8,192 nt of DNA from Candidatus Methanoperedens sp. (GTDB lineage: Archaea; Halobacteriota; Methanosarcinia; Methanosarcinales; Methanoperedenaceae): assembly GCA_028679855.1 (NCBI GenBank), contig JAJRAP010000135.1, positions 1 to 8,192 of the forward strand. Direction: 5' to 3'. Below the pieces are notes generated by a model that saw only the letters and a list, made by a program, of their open reading frames with translations, made no database searches and was not told the origin of the DNA. Position 1 is the stretch's first letter, and each line of letters starts with the position of its first letter. The position numbers and the translations under genes are program-made. Below, piece after piece: positions 1-6,434 of the stretch.

Positions 1-97
1 GATTCAGCAGGCATGTTCCATTTCCCTTAATAATCCAGAACTATATTTAAAGCTTATGGATTTATTACGGTAATGGCAAAAACTTGCAAAACAAAAG

Positions 98-105
98 CTT
101 TATTC
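98..105 (+). promoter_or_regulatory. Candidate TATA box of the small zinc-knuckle-like gene
   Basis: The element CTTTATTC lies after an A-rich stretch, about 26 nt before a GTG codon at 131. Its 14-base context (93-106) differs at one base from the context before EndoQ (5115-5128). This suggests a recurrent archaeal core promoter. Transcription would begin near 128, right at a GAGGTGA Shine-Dalgarno-like sequence. A second TATA-like stretch at 42-50 would give a longer leader. Inferred from sequence only. Confidence 0.4.
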
Positions 106-139
106 CTTTCAATGCAGTAGTGGAAGCGAGGTGAATAGT

Positions 140-304
140 TTGACGGTACATCCACCATCATTCAAAATTGATTTTTCACGTGCTATACAAAACGCTTGCT
201 TAAACTGTGGTGAGAAACACCAGGCAGATTGCCCTGTGGGGATGGCAAAAGCGCAGATAAAAAGCACAAACGATCTTTTAATTCAATTCTACAGAACAAA
301 GTAG
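140..304 (+). CDS. Small CxxC...H...C protein, function unknown (54 aa)
   Basis: A short open frame starting at TTG 140, with the Shine-Dalgarno-like GAGGTGA (128-134) 5 nt upstream. An in-frame GTG at 131 would add three residues. The protein is basic and has Cys20, Cys23, His27 and Cys31 in a C-x2-C-x3-H-x3-C pattern. That resembles a zinc knuckle with altered spacing, so zinc binding and contact with nucleic acid or protein are plausible but unproven. No signal peptide or membrane segment is visible. It ends 43 nt before purN on the same strand and might be co-transcribed, although purN has its own TATA candidate. I do not recognise the family. Support for it being a real gene is the Shine-Dalgarno match, the upstream TATA element and the clustered cysteines. 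Confidence 0.55.
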   Translation: MTVHPPSFKIDFSRAIQNACLNCGEKHQADCPVGMAKAQIKSTNDLLIQFYRTK

Positions 305-313
305 ACCAAAACC

Positions 314-321
314 TATTATAT
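314..321 (+). promoter_or_regulatory. Candidate TATA box of the purN-glyA-folD run
   Basis: TATTATAT lies 26 nt before the ATG at 348. With usual archaeal TATA-to-start spacing, transcription would begin at about 344, so the mRNA would be leaderless or nearly so. This fits the lack of a well-placed Shine-Dalgarno sequence before purN. The element sits just after the stop of the small upstream gene. Confidence 0.45.
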
Positions 322-347
322 TCCTGGAAGCATTAGAGCCTCCCGTG

Positions 348-953
348 ATGAATATAGCAGTGCTTGTTTCTGGAAGAGGCTCGAACCTTCAGGCAATGAT
401 AGACAGTATTGAAAATGGATACCTGAAGGCACGAATTTCTGTAGTTATAAGCGACATTGAAAATGCATATGCACTTCTGCGAGCAAAAAAACACGGAATA
501 GAGGCTGTTTTTGTGGACCCTGAAAAATATTCTTCAAAAGAATTCTATGAAAAACAGGTTCTGGCTGTTCTGAAAAAACATAACGCAGAACTCATACTTT
601 TAGCAGGGTATATGAAAATACTCGGAAAAACACTGCTGTTGGCATATAAAGACCGCATACTCAACATTCATCCCGCGCTTCTTCCTGCTTTTTCAGGGCT
701 CCATGCACAGAAGCAGGCATTTGAGCATGGAGTGAAAGTAGCTGGATGCACTGTTCATTTCGTGGACGAGACCCTTGACGGCGGCGCGATAATCCTGCAG
801 CGCTGCGTTGAGGTGAAGGAGGATGACACTGATGAGACGCTTGCTGACAGGATACTTGAACAGGAGCACAAGATTTATCCCGAAGCTGTGAAATTGTTTG
901 TCGAAAATCGCCTGAGAATAGAAGGACGAAAAGTTAAGATATTACGATCATAA
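348..953 (+). CDS. purN: Phosphoribosylglycinamide formyltransferase (GAR transformylase)
   Basis: Transfers the formyl group of 10-formyl-tetrahydrofolate to glycinamide ribonucleotide, the third step of de novo purine synthesis, in the cytoplasm. The 201-residue protein is close to the usual PurN length. It opens with the phosphate-binding VSGRGSNLQA segment (residues 7-16). It carries NIHPALLP with Asn106 and His108, and DETLDGG with Asp144, at the same numbering as the catalytic Asn-His-Asp triad of the E. coli enzyme. The LAGYMKIL folate-site segment is at 85-92. I chose ATG 348; an adjacent in-frame GTG at 345 would add one residue. It is first in a run with glyA (15 nt away) and folD, which together supply its formyl donor. 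Many archaea use formate-dependent PurT or PurP instead, so this supports genuine folate use here. Confidence 0.96.
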   Translation: MNIAVLVSGRGSNLQAMIDSIENGYLKARISVVISDIENAYALLRAKKHGIEAVFVDPEKYSSKEFYEKQVLAVLKKHNAELILLAGYMKILGKTLLLAYKDRILNIHPALLPAFSGLHAQKQAFEHGVKVAGCTVHFVDETLDGGAIILQRCVEVKEDDTDETLADRILEQEHKIYPEAVKLFVENRLRIEGRKVKILRS

Positions 954-968
954 AAAAAAGGAATAGTT

Positions 969-2204
969 ATGCCATTAAAGACGATCGACCCTGAAATTTA
1001 TGAAATAATACGACATGAAGTCGAGAGACAGAGGAACAAACTGAACCTGATAGCTTCGGAGAACTACGCAAGCCGCGCAGTGCTCCAGGCGCAGGGTTCT
1101 GTAATGACGAATAAGTATGCTGAAGGCTATCCAGGCAAGAGGTATTACGGCGGATGCGAGTTCGTTGACATGGCTGAGAACCTGGCGATAGAACGCGCAA
1201 AGAAGCTCTTCGGGGCAGAGCATATAAATGTCCAGCCACATTCAGGCTCGCAGGCAAACATGGCTGTTTATCTTGCCATGCTCAAGCACGGGGACACGAT
1301 TATGAGTATGGACCTATCGCACGGGGGGCATCTTTCACACGGAAGCCCGGTTAACTTTTCAGGAAAACTGTTCAATATCGTACCGTATGGTGTTTCAAAG
1401 GAGACAAAGACCATTGATTATGGTTCTCTCATGGAGCTTGCCAAAAAAAATAAGCCAAAACTTATCGTCTCAGGCGCGAGCGCATACCCGCGAGAGCTTG
1501 ATTTCAAACAGTTTCGCGAGATAGCTGACGAGGTTGGGGCGCTGCTTGTGGCAGATATCGCGCATATAGCAGGAATGGTGGTGGCAAAGATCCACTGCGA
1601 CCCTGTACCATATGCTGATTTTGTCACGACCACCACGCACAAGACCCTGAGGGGTCCGCGCGGCGGCATGATAATGTGCAGGGAAGAATATGCCAAAGAG
1701 ATTGACAAGTCGGTATTCCCCGGAACGCAGGGCGGACCTCTCATGCATGTAATAGCAGCAAAGGCTGTGGCTTTCAAGGAAGCAATGAGCAGCGATTTTA
1801 TCGATTACCAGACACAAATTGTGAAAAATGCAAAAAAGATCGCGAACGAACTTGCTATAAGGGGAAATGAGATCGTCTCCGGCGGCACGGATAACCACCT
1901 TATGCTCGTTGATCTTACGCCCCAGAATATCACAGGCAAGGACGCAGAGGCAAAGCTTGGCGAGGCAGGGATCATTCTGAACAAGAACACCATACCTTTT
2001 GAAACGCGAAGCCCGTTCATCACAAGTGGTATCCGCATTGGAACACCTGCCGCGACAACAAGAGGCATGAAAGAAAAAGAGATGGTCATCATTGCAGATG
2101 CTATTGATGTGACCATTAAGAACATGAACGATGCAAGCAGGATAAAAGAAGTAAAGAGAGATATCCTTGAACTGTGCAACCATTTCCCGATCCCGTACGA
2201 GTGA
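969..2204 (+). CDS. glyA: Serine hydroxymethyltransferase
   Basis: PLP enzyme of the aspartate aminotransferase fold that interconverts serine plus tetrahydropterin with glycine plus the 5,10-methylene derivative. The 411-residue length is normal for the family. Visible landmarks are LIASENYAS near residues 27-35, [15 protein letters not shown] (48-62), the HSGSQAN cofactor-site segment (91-97), VADIAHIAG (194-202) with the Asp that contacts the PLP ring nitrogen, and [14 protein letters not shown] (220-233) with the PLP lysine at Lys225. The ATG is preceded by GGAAT about 6 nt upstream. It lies between purN and folD, so the likely carrier is tetrahydrofolate, as known for Methanosarcina barkeri GlyA, rather than the methanopterin used by many methanogens. 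The carrier is an inference from context. Confidence 0.97.
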   Translation: MPLKTIDPEIYEIIRHEVERQRNKLNLIASENYASRAVLQAQGSVMTNKYAEGYPGKRYYGGCEFVDMAENLAIERAKKLFGAEHINVQPHSGSQANMAVYLAMLKHGDTIMSMDLSHGGHLSHGSPVNFSGKLFNIVPYGVSKETKTIDYGSLMELAKKNKPKLIVSGASAYPRELDFKQFREIADEVGALLVADIAHIAGMVVAKIHCDPVPYADFVTTTTHKTLRGPRGGMIMCREEYAKEIDKSVFPGTQGGPLMHVIAAKAVAFKEAMSSDFIDYQTQIVKNAKKIANELAIRGNEIVSGGTDNHLMLVDLTPQNITGKDAEAKLGEAGIILNKNTIPFETRSPFITSGIRIGTPAATTRGMKEKEMVIIADAIDVTIKNMNDASRIKEVKRDILELCNHFPIPYE

Positions 2205-2213
2205 GGTCTTTTA

Positions 2214-3089
2214 ATGGAGCCGCTTCCAGAGGTCACTGACCCGCGCGTTATTGATGGCAGGAAGATTGCACAGGGCATAGAGGCTGGTGTCAAGCAAGAT
2301 GTAGAAAAGTTCGTTAAAGAAACAGGTATCAAACCTGCGCTTGCGACGATACTTGTTGGCGAGCATCCTCCGTCAAAATTATATGTGAAGCTCAAGCACT
2401 GGGCATGCAAGCGCGTTGGAATCGCATCAGAAGATCACAAATTCCCGGCAGAAACAGAACAGGAAGAAATAATCAGGCTTATCGAAATGCTGAACAGCAG
2501 ACCGGAAATCCACGGAATACTTGTGCAGCTTCCACTTCCAAAACACATCGATGAACGCGAAGTGATGATGCGGATCTCTCCGGAAAAGGACGTGGATGGT
2601 TTCAATCCGCTAAACATGGGAAAAATGCTTATCGGTCGCGAGGGTTTTGTGCCATGCACCCCAAAAGGCATTGTCAGAGCGCTCGAGGAGTTCAATATCG
2701 ATCCCCAGGGAAAGGAAGTTGTTGTTGTTGGGCACAGCAATGTTGTTGGAAAACCGGCTGCTGTGATGCTCCTGAACCGCAATGCAACAGTCAGGATATG
2801 CCATATTTTCACAAAAGACCTCATGAGCCAGACAATAAAAGGAGATATCCTCATCGTCGCTACAGGTGTGCGCGGGCTGATAAAAGCCGATCATGTGAAG
2901 CAGGGCGCCATCGTGTTCGATGTTGGCATCACATGGCAGGATGAGAAAGTTTACGGGGATGTGGACTTTGATGACGTGCTGCCAAAGGTGAAACTGATAT
3001 CTCCAGTGCCCGGAGGTGTGGGACCGATGACGATAGCGATATTGATGGAGCATACGCTTATGGCTGCAAAGATGCAGGTTCCAGGATGA
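2214..3089 (+). CDS. folD: Bifunctional methylene-THF dehydrogenase / methenyl-THF cyclohydrolase
   Basis: Oxidises 5,10-methylene-THF to methenyl-THF and hydrolyses that to 10-formyl-THF, linking GlyA to PurN. The 291 residues match the family. The folate and catalytic site shows SKLYVKLK with the expected catalytic Lys61, ILVQLPLP with Gln105, and KDVDGFNP with Asp126. The Rossmann half has VVVVGHSNVVGKP (169-181), and the C-terminus carries the signature PVPGGVGPMTIA (264-275). The GAGGT sequence overlapping the glyA stop (2202-2207) serves as ribosome binding site, implying tight coupling. One oddity: residues that in the human NADP enzyme hold the 2'-phosphate (Arg173, Ser197) align with His174 and Ile198, so NAD may be the preferred cofactor; this is inferred. 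It is the last gene of the C1 run. Confidence 0.96.
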   Translation: MEPLPEVTDPRVIDGRKIAQGIEAGVKQDVEKFVKETGIKPALATILVGEHPPSKLYVKLKHWACKRVGIASEDHKFPAETEQEEIIRLIEMLNSRPEIHGILVQLPLPKHIDEREVMMRISPEKDVDGFNPLNMGKMLIGREGFVPCTPKGIVRALEEFNIDPQGKEVVVVGHSNVVGKPAAVMLLNRNATVRICHIFTKDLMSQTIKGDILIVATGVRGLIKADHVKQGAIVFDVGITWQDEKVYGDVDFDDVLPKVKLISPVPGGVGPMTIAILMEHTLMAAKMQVPG

Positions 3090-3109
3090 CTTCCCTTCTC
3101 TTCATGCGT

Positions 3110-3172
3110 AAGCAGATCAGCATGGAGGGATTTTTACACGACGTGTATTATTTCGTTATTTAGCGTCTGCTT
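3110..3172. repeat. Nested inverted repeats downstream of folD
   Basis: AAGCAGA at 3110-3116 is the inverted complement of TCTGCTT at 3166-3172. Inside this pair lies a near-perfect palindrome, TACACG-A-CGTGTA (3135-3147), just after a five-T run. The set could form a branched structure at the end of the folD transcript or be a binding site. T-rich stretches nearby (3131-3135, 3151-3160) are compatible with archaeal termination. Nothing in it reads as a gene. Confidence 0.35.
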
Positions 3173-3225
3173 CAGGTGTCCTGTTGTTTAGTCTTTCTCT
3201 CTAATGTTTCAAGGCACGTCACATA

Positions 3226-3245
3226 CCCCGGACTTAAGTACGAGG
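3226..3245 (-). repeat. Right-end hairpin of the decayed IS200-type element
   Basis: Read on the minus strand, 8-nt arms CCTCGTAC and GTCCGGGG flank TTAA, with one mismatch and one G-T pair, followed by TAT. The intact element further right has the same arms around ATTT at 6874-6893, also followed by TAT. The shared sequence and position at the end of tnpA identify it as the subterminal right-end hairpin recognised by Y1 transposases. Here it overlaps the last codons of the remnant gene. Confidence 0.7.
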
Positions 3246-3437
3246 CATGTAGCTAGCGTTCTTGGCATGATGTACATCCTGTGTTTCAATATACTTGCTC
3301 ACCACATCCCAACCACTCCCAACGCTTCCATGGTAACAGCTCGACGCCCACATATGCTCGCCGCACCATTCTTTGAGATGAGGAAATTCTTTCCGGAGTA
3401 TTCTGCTTGTCCTTCCTTTCAGTGCGAAAGTATTAAC
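3234..3437 (-). pseudogene. tnpA: Truncated IS200-type TnpA transposase (C-terminal piece only)
   Basis: On the minus strand an open stretch encodes KGRTSRILRKEFPHLKEW, then WCGEHMWASSCYHGSVGSG, and ends in a TAA at 3236-3234. By hand alignment, 37 of 50 residues match residues 83-132 of the intact transposase at 6435-6854. The Tyr of the KYI..Q motif (catalytic in this family) survives. The N-terminal two thirds, including the HUH motif, is gone: a stop codon (3440-3438) lies just upstream in frame and no further homology is visible before the promoter of the next gene. The last residues (after QDV) differ from the intact copy and run into the hairpin. It is therefore an old, inactive insertion whose left part was deleted. 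Confidence 0.85.
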
Positions 3438-3445
3438 TTATAATA
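3438..3445 (+). promoter_or_regulatory. Candidate TATA box of the pantoate kinase gene
   Basis: TTATAATA lies 46 nt before the ATG at 3492, predicting transcription from about 3468 and a leader of 24 nt (39 nt to the second ATG at 3507). It abuts the broken edge of the transposase remnant. A stronger-looking ATATATAT at 3486-3493 overlaps the first ATG and would start transcription too late for either ATG, so I prefer this site. Confidence 0.35.
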
Positions 3446-3491
3446 TGAATAAGGTAACTACTAACCCGATAACGAAAGCAGTAAGATATAT

Positions 3492-4358
3492 ATGGAAAAT
3501 AAATTAATGTCCTTTTCAAAAATCTCCGCCCGGGCATTCGCTCCTGCCCATATCTCAGGATTTTTCATAATCGACATAAAGAAAGACCCCATCCATTCAG
3601 GATCAATGGGAGCAGGGATAAGTCTTGAGAACGGCACGGTAACTACAGTTCTCCCTGCGAAAGAAACTGCTATCAAGATCAATGGTGAAGTCAACCGGGC
3701 TGCAACAACTCTATCTGCAATAAGACTCCTGACAGAGAAGCCTGTCCTCGTTGAGACCACACTCAGCATCCCGATAGGCGCAGGCTTTGGGGCAAGTGCA
3801 GCAGGGGCGCTCAGTACTGCTCTTGCGGTGAACAAAGCGCTCTCCATAGATATGACATTTAATGATCTGGCAAAAGCTGCACACATTGCAGAAGTGAAAA
3901 ACCGCACAGGACTTGGCGATGTGGCAGGAATGATATGCGGAGGCATCGACATAAGGAAACATGCGGGAATCCCTCCTGTCGGGAACATTGACAGGATACC
4001 ATGCAGGAACGAAATTATTTCATGGGTATGTTTTGGAGGAATTTCAACAAGATCAGTCATATCTGATGACATGAAAAAGAAGAGCATCAATAAAGCCGGA
4101 AGACTCAGGCTTAAAGAACTCATAAAAAAACCCACCCTGGATAACTTTTTCCGGCAATCCCGTGCGTTCGCAAAGGAAATAGACATGATTAGCCCGCAGG
4201 TCAGGGACGCCATCGAAGCAGTAGAAGCTGCTGGCGGGCTTGCAAGCCAGGCAATGCTTGGCAATACCGTCTTTGCGATAAATGATAACGGGGCGCTCTC
4301 CAAATTCGGGGAAGTCCATACAAGCAGGATAAGCCATGCTGGGGCGCACCTGTTATGA
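3492..4358 (+). CDS. Pantoate kinase (archaeal CoA biosynthesis, GHMP family)
   Basis: Phosphorylates pantoate to 4-phosphopantoate with ATP, the first of two archaeal steps that replace bacterial PanC and CoaA. The 288-residue protein begins with the RAFAPAHISGFF segment (14-25) typical of this family. It has the GHMP-kinase ATP loop PIGAGFGASAAG at 94-105 and the conserved GLGDVAG segment at 140-146, followed by MICGGIDIR. The start is uncertain: ATG 3507 (residue 6) is equally possible, neither has a clear Shine-Dalgarno sequence, and family homology only begins around residue 13. The gene overlaps its partner ligase by 4 nt (ATGA), which implies translational coupling. No membrane or signal segment is seen. 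The assignment to pantoate kinase rather than another GHMP kinase is strongly supported by this neighbour. Confidence 0.92.
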   Translation: MENKLMSFSKISARAFAPAHISGFFIIDIKKDPIHSGSMGAGISLENGTVTTVLPAKETAIKINGEVNRAATTLSAIRLLTEKPVLVETTLSIPIGAGFGASAAGALSTALAVNKALSIDMTFNDLAKAAHIAEVKNRTGLGDVAGMICGGIDIRKHAGIPPVGNIDRIPCRNEIISWVCFGGISTRSVISDDMKKKSINKAGRLRLKELIKKPTLDNFFRQSRAFAKEIDMISPQVRDAIEAVEAAGGLASQAMLGNTVFAINDNGALSKFGEVHTSRISHAGAHLL

Positions 4359-5095
4359 TACCGAAAAGCCACCCCCGCTACGAGTCTCTGATGACCCGTG
4401 AGAAGATAGTGGAAGGCGTAAAAAAAGGGATTACGAGCACGCAGGGACTTATCGCACAGGGACGCGGAGAGGCTTTTGACTACCTGCTGGGAGAAAAGAC
4501 CACACCTGACGCACTGCATGCAGAAAAGGTAGCCGCTGCCATGCTGCTTCTTGCAAAAACGCCTGTCATCTCTGTTAACGGCAACGTTGCAGCGCTTGTT
4601 CCAGAAGAGATAATAGGGTTGAGCGAGGCTGTCAATGCGCCGCTTGAGGCGAACCTGTTCTACAGGACTGAGGACCGGGTAAATAAAATAATCAAGCACC
4701 TGCATTCTCTCGGAGCAAAGAATATGCGAACAAAGACCGATGCGCTGATTCCCGGCATCGAGCATGAGCGCGCGAAAGTGGATAGCAGCGGCATCTTCAG
4801 TGCTGATGTTGTGCTTGTTCCCCTGGAGGACGGGGACAGGTGCAAAGCGCTTGTGGATATGGGAAAAACCGTAATCGCCATCGACCTCAATCCGCTGTCA
4901 AGAACAGCGCAGTGCGCGCAAGTGACGATAGTGGACAATGTTGTGCGGGCGATCCCGAATATGACTCGATTTGCAGATGAGCTTGGAAGATCAGATAAAG
5001 ATGAGCTTGAAAAATTGATAAAAGGATTTGACAATAGGAAAAATCTGGCGAAAGCAATAGATGATATTTTTAAGCACCTTGCCTCTTGTAAATAA
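4355..5095 (+). CDS. 4-phosphopantoate--beta-alanine ligase (phosphopantothenate synthetase)
   Basis: Joins 4-phosphopantoate and beta-alanine with ATP to give 4'-phosphopantothenate, completing the archaea-specific entry to CoA. The 246-residue length fits the family. Conserved segments are IPKSHPRYESLMTRE (2-16), GRGEAFDYLLGE (36-47), SVNGNVAAL (73-81), EANLFYR (98-104), PGIEHERAKVD near 133-143, LEDGDRCKAL, IDLNPLSRT and IPNMTRFA toward the C-terminus. The ATG lies inside the end of the pantoate kinase gene, so the two are one transcriptional and translational unit. The product has no homology to bacterial PanC. Beta-alanine would have to come from elsewhere, since no decarboxylase gene lies in this window. 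Confidence 0.95.
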   Translation: MIPKSHPRYESLMTREKIVEGVKKGITSTQGLIAQGRGEAFDYLLGEKTTPDALHAEKVAAAMLLLAKTPVISVNGNVAALVPEEIIGLSEAVNAPLEANLFYRTEDRVNKIIKHLHSLGAKNMRTKTDALIPGIEHERAKVDSSGIFSADVVLVPLEDGDRCKALVDMGKTVIAIDLNPLSRTAQCAQVTIVDNVVRAIPNMTRFADELGRSDKDELEKLIKGFDNRKNLAKAIDDIFKHLASCK

Positions 5096-5119
5096 TTGCA
5101 TTTTGAAAAAAGACAAAAC

Positions 5120-5127
5120 CTTTATTC
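5120..5127 (+). promoter_or_regulatory. Candidate TATA box of the EndoQ gene
   Basis: CTTTATTC, within a 14-base context (5115-5128) almost identical to that at 93-106, lies 22 nt before ATG 5150. A start site one helical spacing downstream falls at about 5150, so the transcript would begin at the ATG. This argues for an EndoQ transcript independent of the CoA genes, though read-through from upstream is also possible. Confidence 0.4.
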
Positions 5128-5149
5128 CATACAGTCGATTAGCTCCCTC

Positions 5150-6361
5150 ATGCACGTGAACGCAGACCTTCATATACATTCAAAATACAGCATGGCAACC
5201 TCCCCGAAGATGGACCTGCCCACGCTTGCGGGGGAATCCAGAAAAAAAGGCATCCAGCTTGTTGCAACAGGCGACTGCCTGCATCCGAAATGGCTTTCAC
5301 AGATCAAGAAAAATCATGAAGAAAATGGCGTTTTTCTGGTGGATAATATACACTTTGTCCTCACAACCGAAATCGAAGATGCAAACCAGGTACATCATCT
5401 TCTCATAATTCCTTCGGTCTCAAAAGCTGAAGAACTATATGAATTCATGAAGCCGCGCTCGAACAATATCGATTCGGACGGAAGACCGAATGTCAGAATG
5501 GACGGTGTTGAAATAGCGCAGGCTGCAAAGGATGCCGGGGCGCTCATTGGTCCCGCGCATGCCTTTACTCCGTGGACTGCGATGTACGCGTACCATAATT
5601 CTCTGAAAGACTGCTATGGGGATCTGGCAGGTTACATTTATCTTATCGAACTTGGACTGAGCGCTGATACCTCTTATGCAGACAGGATCTCGGAGCTATC
5701 CTGCCTTACCTTCCTCACGAATTCGGACGCCCATTCCCCCTATGTGAATAAACTGGCGCGGGAGTTCAATCGTTTCGAGATGGAAGACATAAGTTTTGAT
5801 GAACTTTCGATGGCGATAATACGCGAAAAGGGGAGAAAACCAGTCCTCAATGTTGGAATACCCCCTGAGGAGGGAAAATATAACGAGAGCGCATGTATCC
5901 GGTGTTTCAAACACTATACCATGCGAGAGAGCATGATCAAGAACTGGAGGTGCTCATGCGGTGGCACTATAAAGAAGGGTGTGAAGGACAGGGTGAATGA
6001 ACTGGCATCATACGACACACCGCATCATCCCTCCCACAGACCGCCGTATCTTCACTTGATACCGCTGTCCGAGATAATAGCGATGGCGCTGGGAATTGGA
6101 ACGAATACAAAAGGAGTCCAGAAAATATGGGATGTTCTCATAAAGCAATACGGTTCTGAGGTGGCTGTGCTTGTTGACACTGCTATCAATGATTCTGGAG
6201 TGGATGAGCGCGTTATCGATGCAATAAAAACCTTCAGGGAAGGGAAAGTCAGGGTAATTCCCGGAGGTGGGGGACAGTATGGGAAGGTGGAGCTGGGCGA
6301 GAAAACGCTGGTTAAACCGACTGAACTACAGAGATCGCTTTTCGATTTCAGGGAAGTTTGA
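5150..6361 (+). CDS. endoQ: Endonuclease Q-type PHP-domain DNA repair nuclease
   Basis: EndoQ enzymes cut DNA 5' of deaminated bases (uracil, hypoxanthine) and abasic sites in archaea. The 403-residue protein has an N-terminal PHP metal-site domain with NADLHIHSKYS (4-14; His8, His10), TGDCLHP (40-46), TTEIED with Glu74, GPAHAFTPW (134-142) and NSDAHSP (191-197; Asp193, His195). A four-cysteine zinc site follows (Cys249, Cys252, Cys268, Cys270), then a C-terminal helical region. It ends with QRSLFDF (394-400), matching the PCNA-interacting motif Q-x-x-L-x-x-F. I chose ATG 5150 because the PHP motif begins right after it; TTG 5096, next to the preceding stop, would add 18 residues without homology and lies before the TATA candidate. 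Other PHP phosphoesterases lack this zinc-site layout, so confidence in EndoQ is high. Confidence 0.9.
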   Translation: MHVNADLHIHSKYSMATSPKMDLPTLAGESRKKGIQLVATGDCLHPKWLSQIKKNHEENGVFLVDNIHFVLTTEIEDANQVHHLLIIPSVSKAEELYEFMKPRSNNIDSDGRPNVRMDGVEIAQAAKDAGALIGPAHAFTPWTAMYAYHNSLKDCYGDLAGYIYLIELGLSADTSYADRISELSCLTFLTNSDAHSPYVNKLAREFNRFEMEDISFDELSMAIIREKGRKPVLNVGIPPEEGKYNESACIRCFKHYTMRESMIKNWRCSCGGTIKKGVKDRVNELASYDTPHHPSHRPPYLHLIPLSEIIAMALGIGTNTKGVQKIWDVLIKQYGSEVAVLVDTAINDSGVDERVIDAIKTFREGKVRVIPGGGGQYGKVELGEKTLVKPTELQRSLFDFREV

Positions 6362-6373
6362 GGAATTATTACT

Positions 6374-6393
6374 TTCGCGCCGCTTGCCGCGAA
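6374..6393 (+). repeat. Hairpin at the presumed left end of the IS200-type element
   Basis: TTCGCG (6374-6379) and CGCGAA (6388-6393) form a 6-bp stem with an 8-nt loop, starting 12 nt after the EndoQ stop. It is preceded by TTAC (6369-6372), which resembles the tetranucleotide targets of IS200/IS605 elements. It may be the left-end hairpin of the insertion sequence. A terminator for EndoQ is the alternative. No second intact left end is present in the window for comparison. Confidence 0.4.
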
Positions 6394-6400
6394 TTTATAT
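6394..6400 (+). promoter_or_regulatory. Candidate TATA box of tnpA
   Basis: TTTATAT follows the left hairpin and predicts transcription from about 6423. That puts the GGTGA (6426-6430) near the 5' end of the mRNA, 4 nt before the TTG start at 6435. This arrangement would give a short leader and a weak start codon, in keeping with low transposase expression. Confidence 0.4.
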
Positions 6401-6434
6401 GTGCGGATGAACCTGTGAAAGACTTGGTGAAATA

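Noticed and set aside
1..30. Possible last codons of an upstream gene ending at TAA 28-30
   Set aside because: Nine codons in one frame are too few to support a gene, and another frame or strand could do as well.
1470..2183. Minus-strand 237-codon frame inside glyA
   Set aside because: Fully antisense to glyA, Cys- and His-rich without motif structure.
3204..3443. Plus-strand 79-codon frame between folD and pantoate kinase
   Set aside because: Its translation mirrors the antisense frame of the intact tnpA; the real signal is the transposase remnant on the other strand.
3486..3493. ATATATAT as the TATA box of pantoate kinase
   Set aside because: It overlaps the first ATG and would place the transcript start at about 3516, after both usable start codons.
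3461..4765. Long minus-strand frame of 434 codons across the CoA genes
   Set aside because: It is antisense to two clearly conserved genes, has low-complexity Ser/Ala/Leu-rich translation and shows no family motifs; it is a codon-bias shadow.
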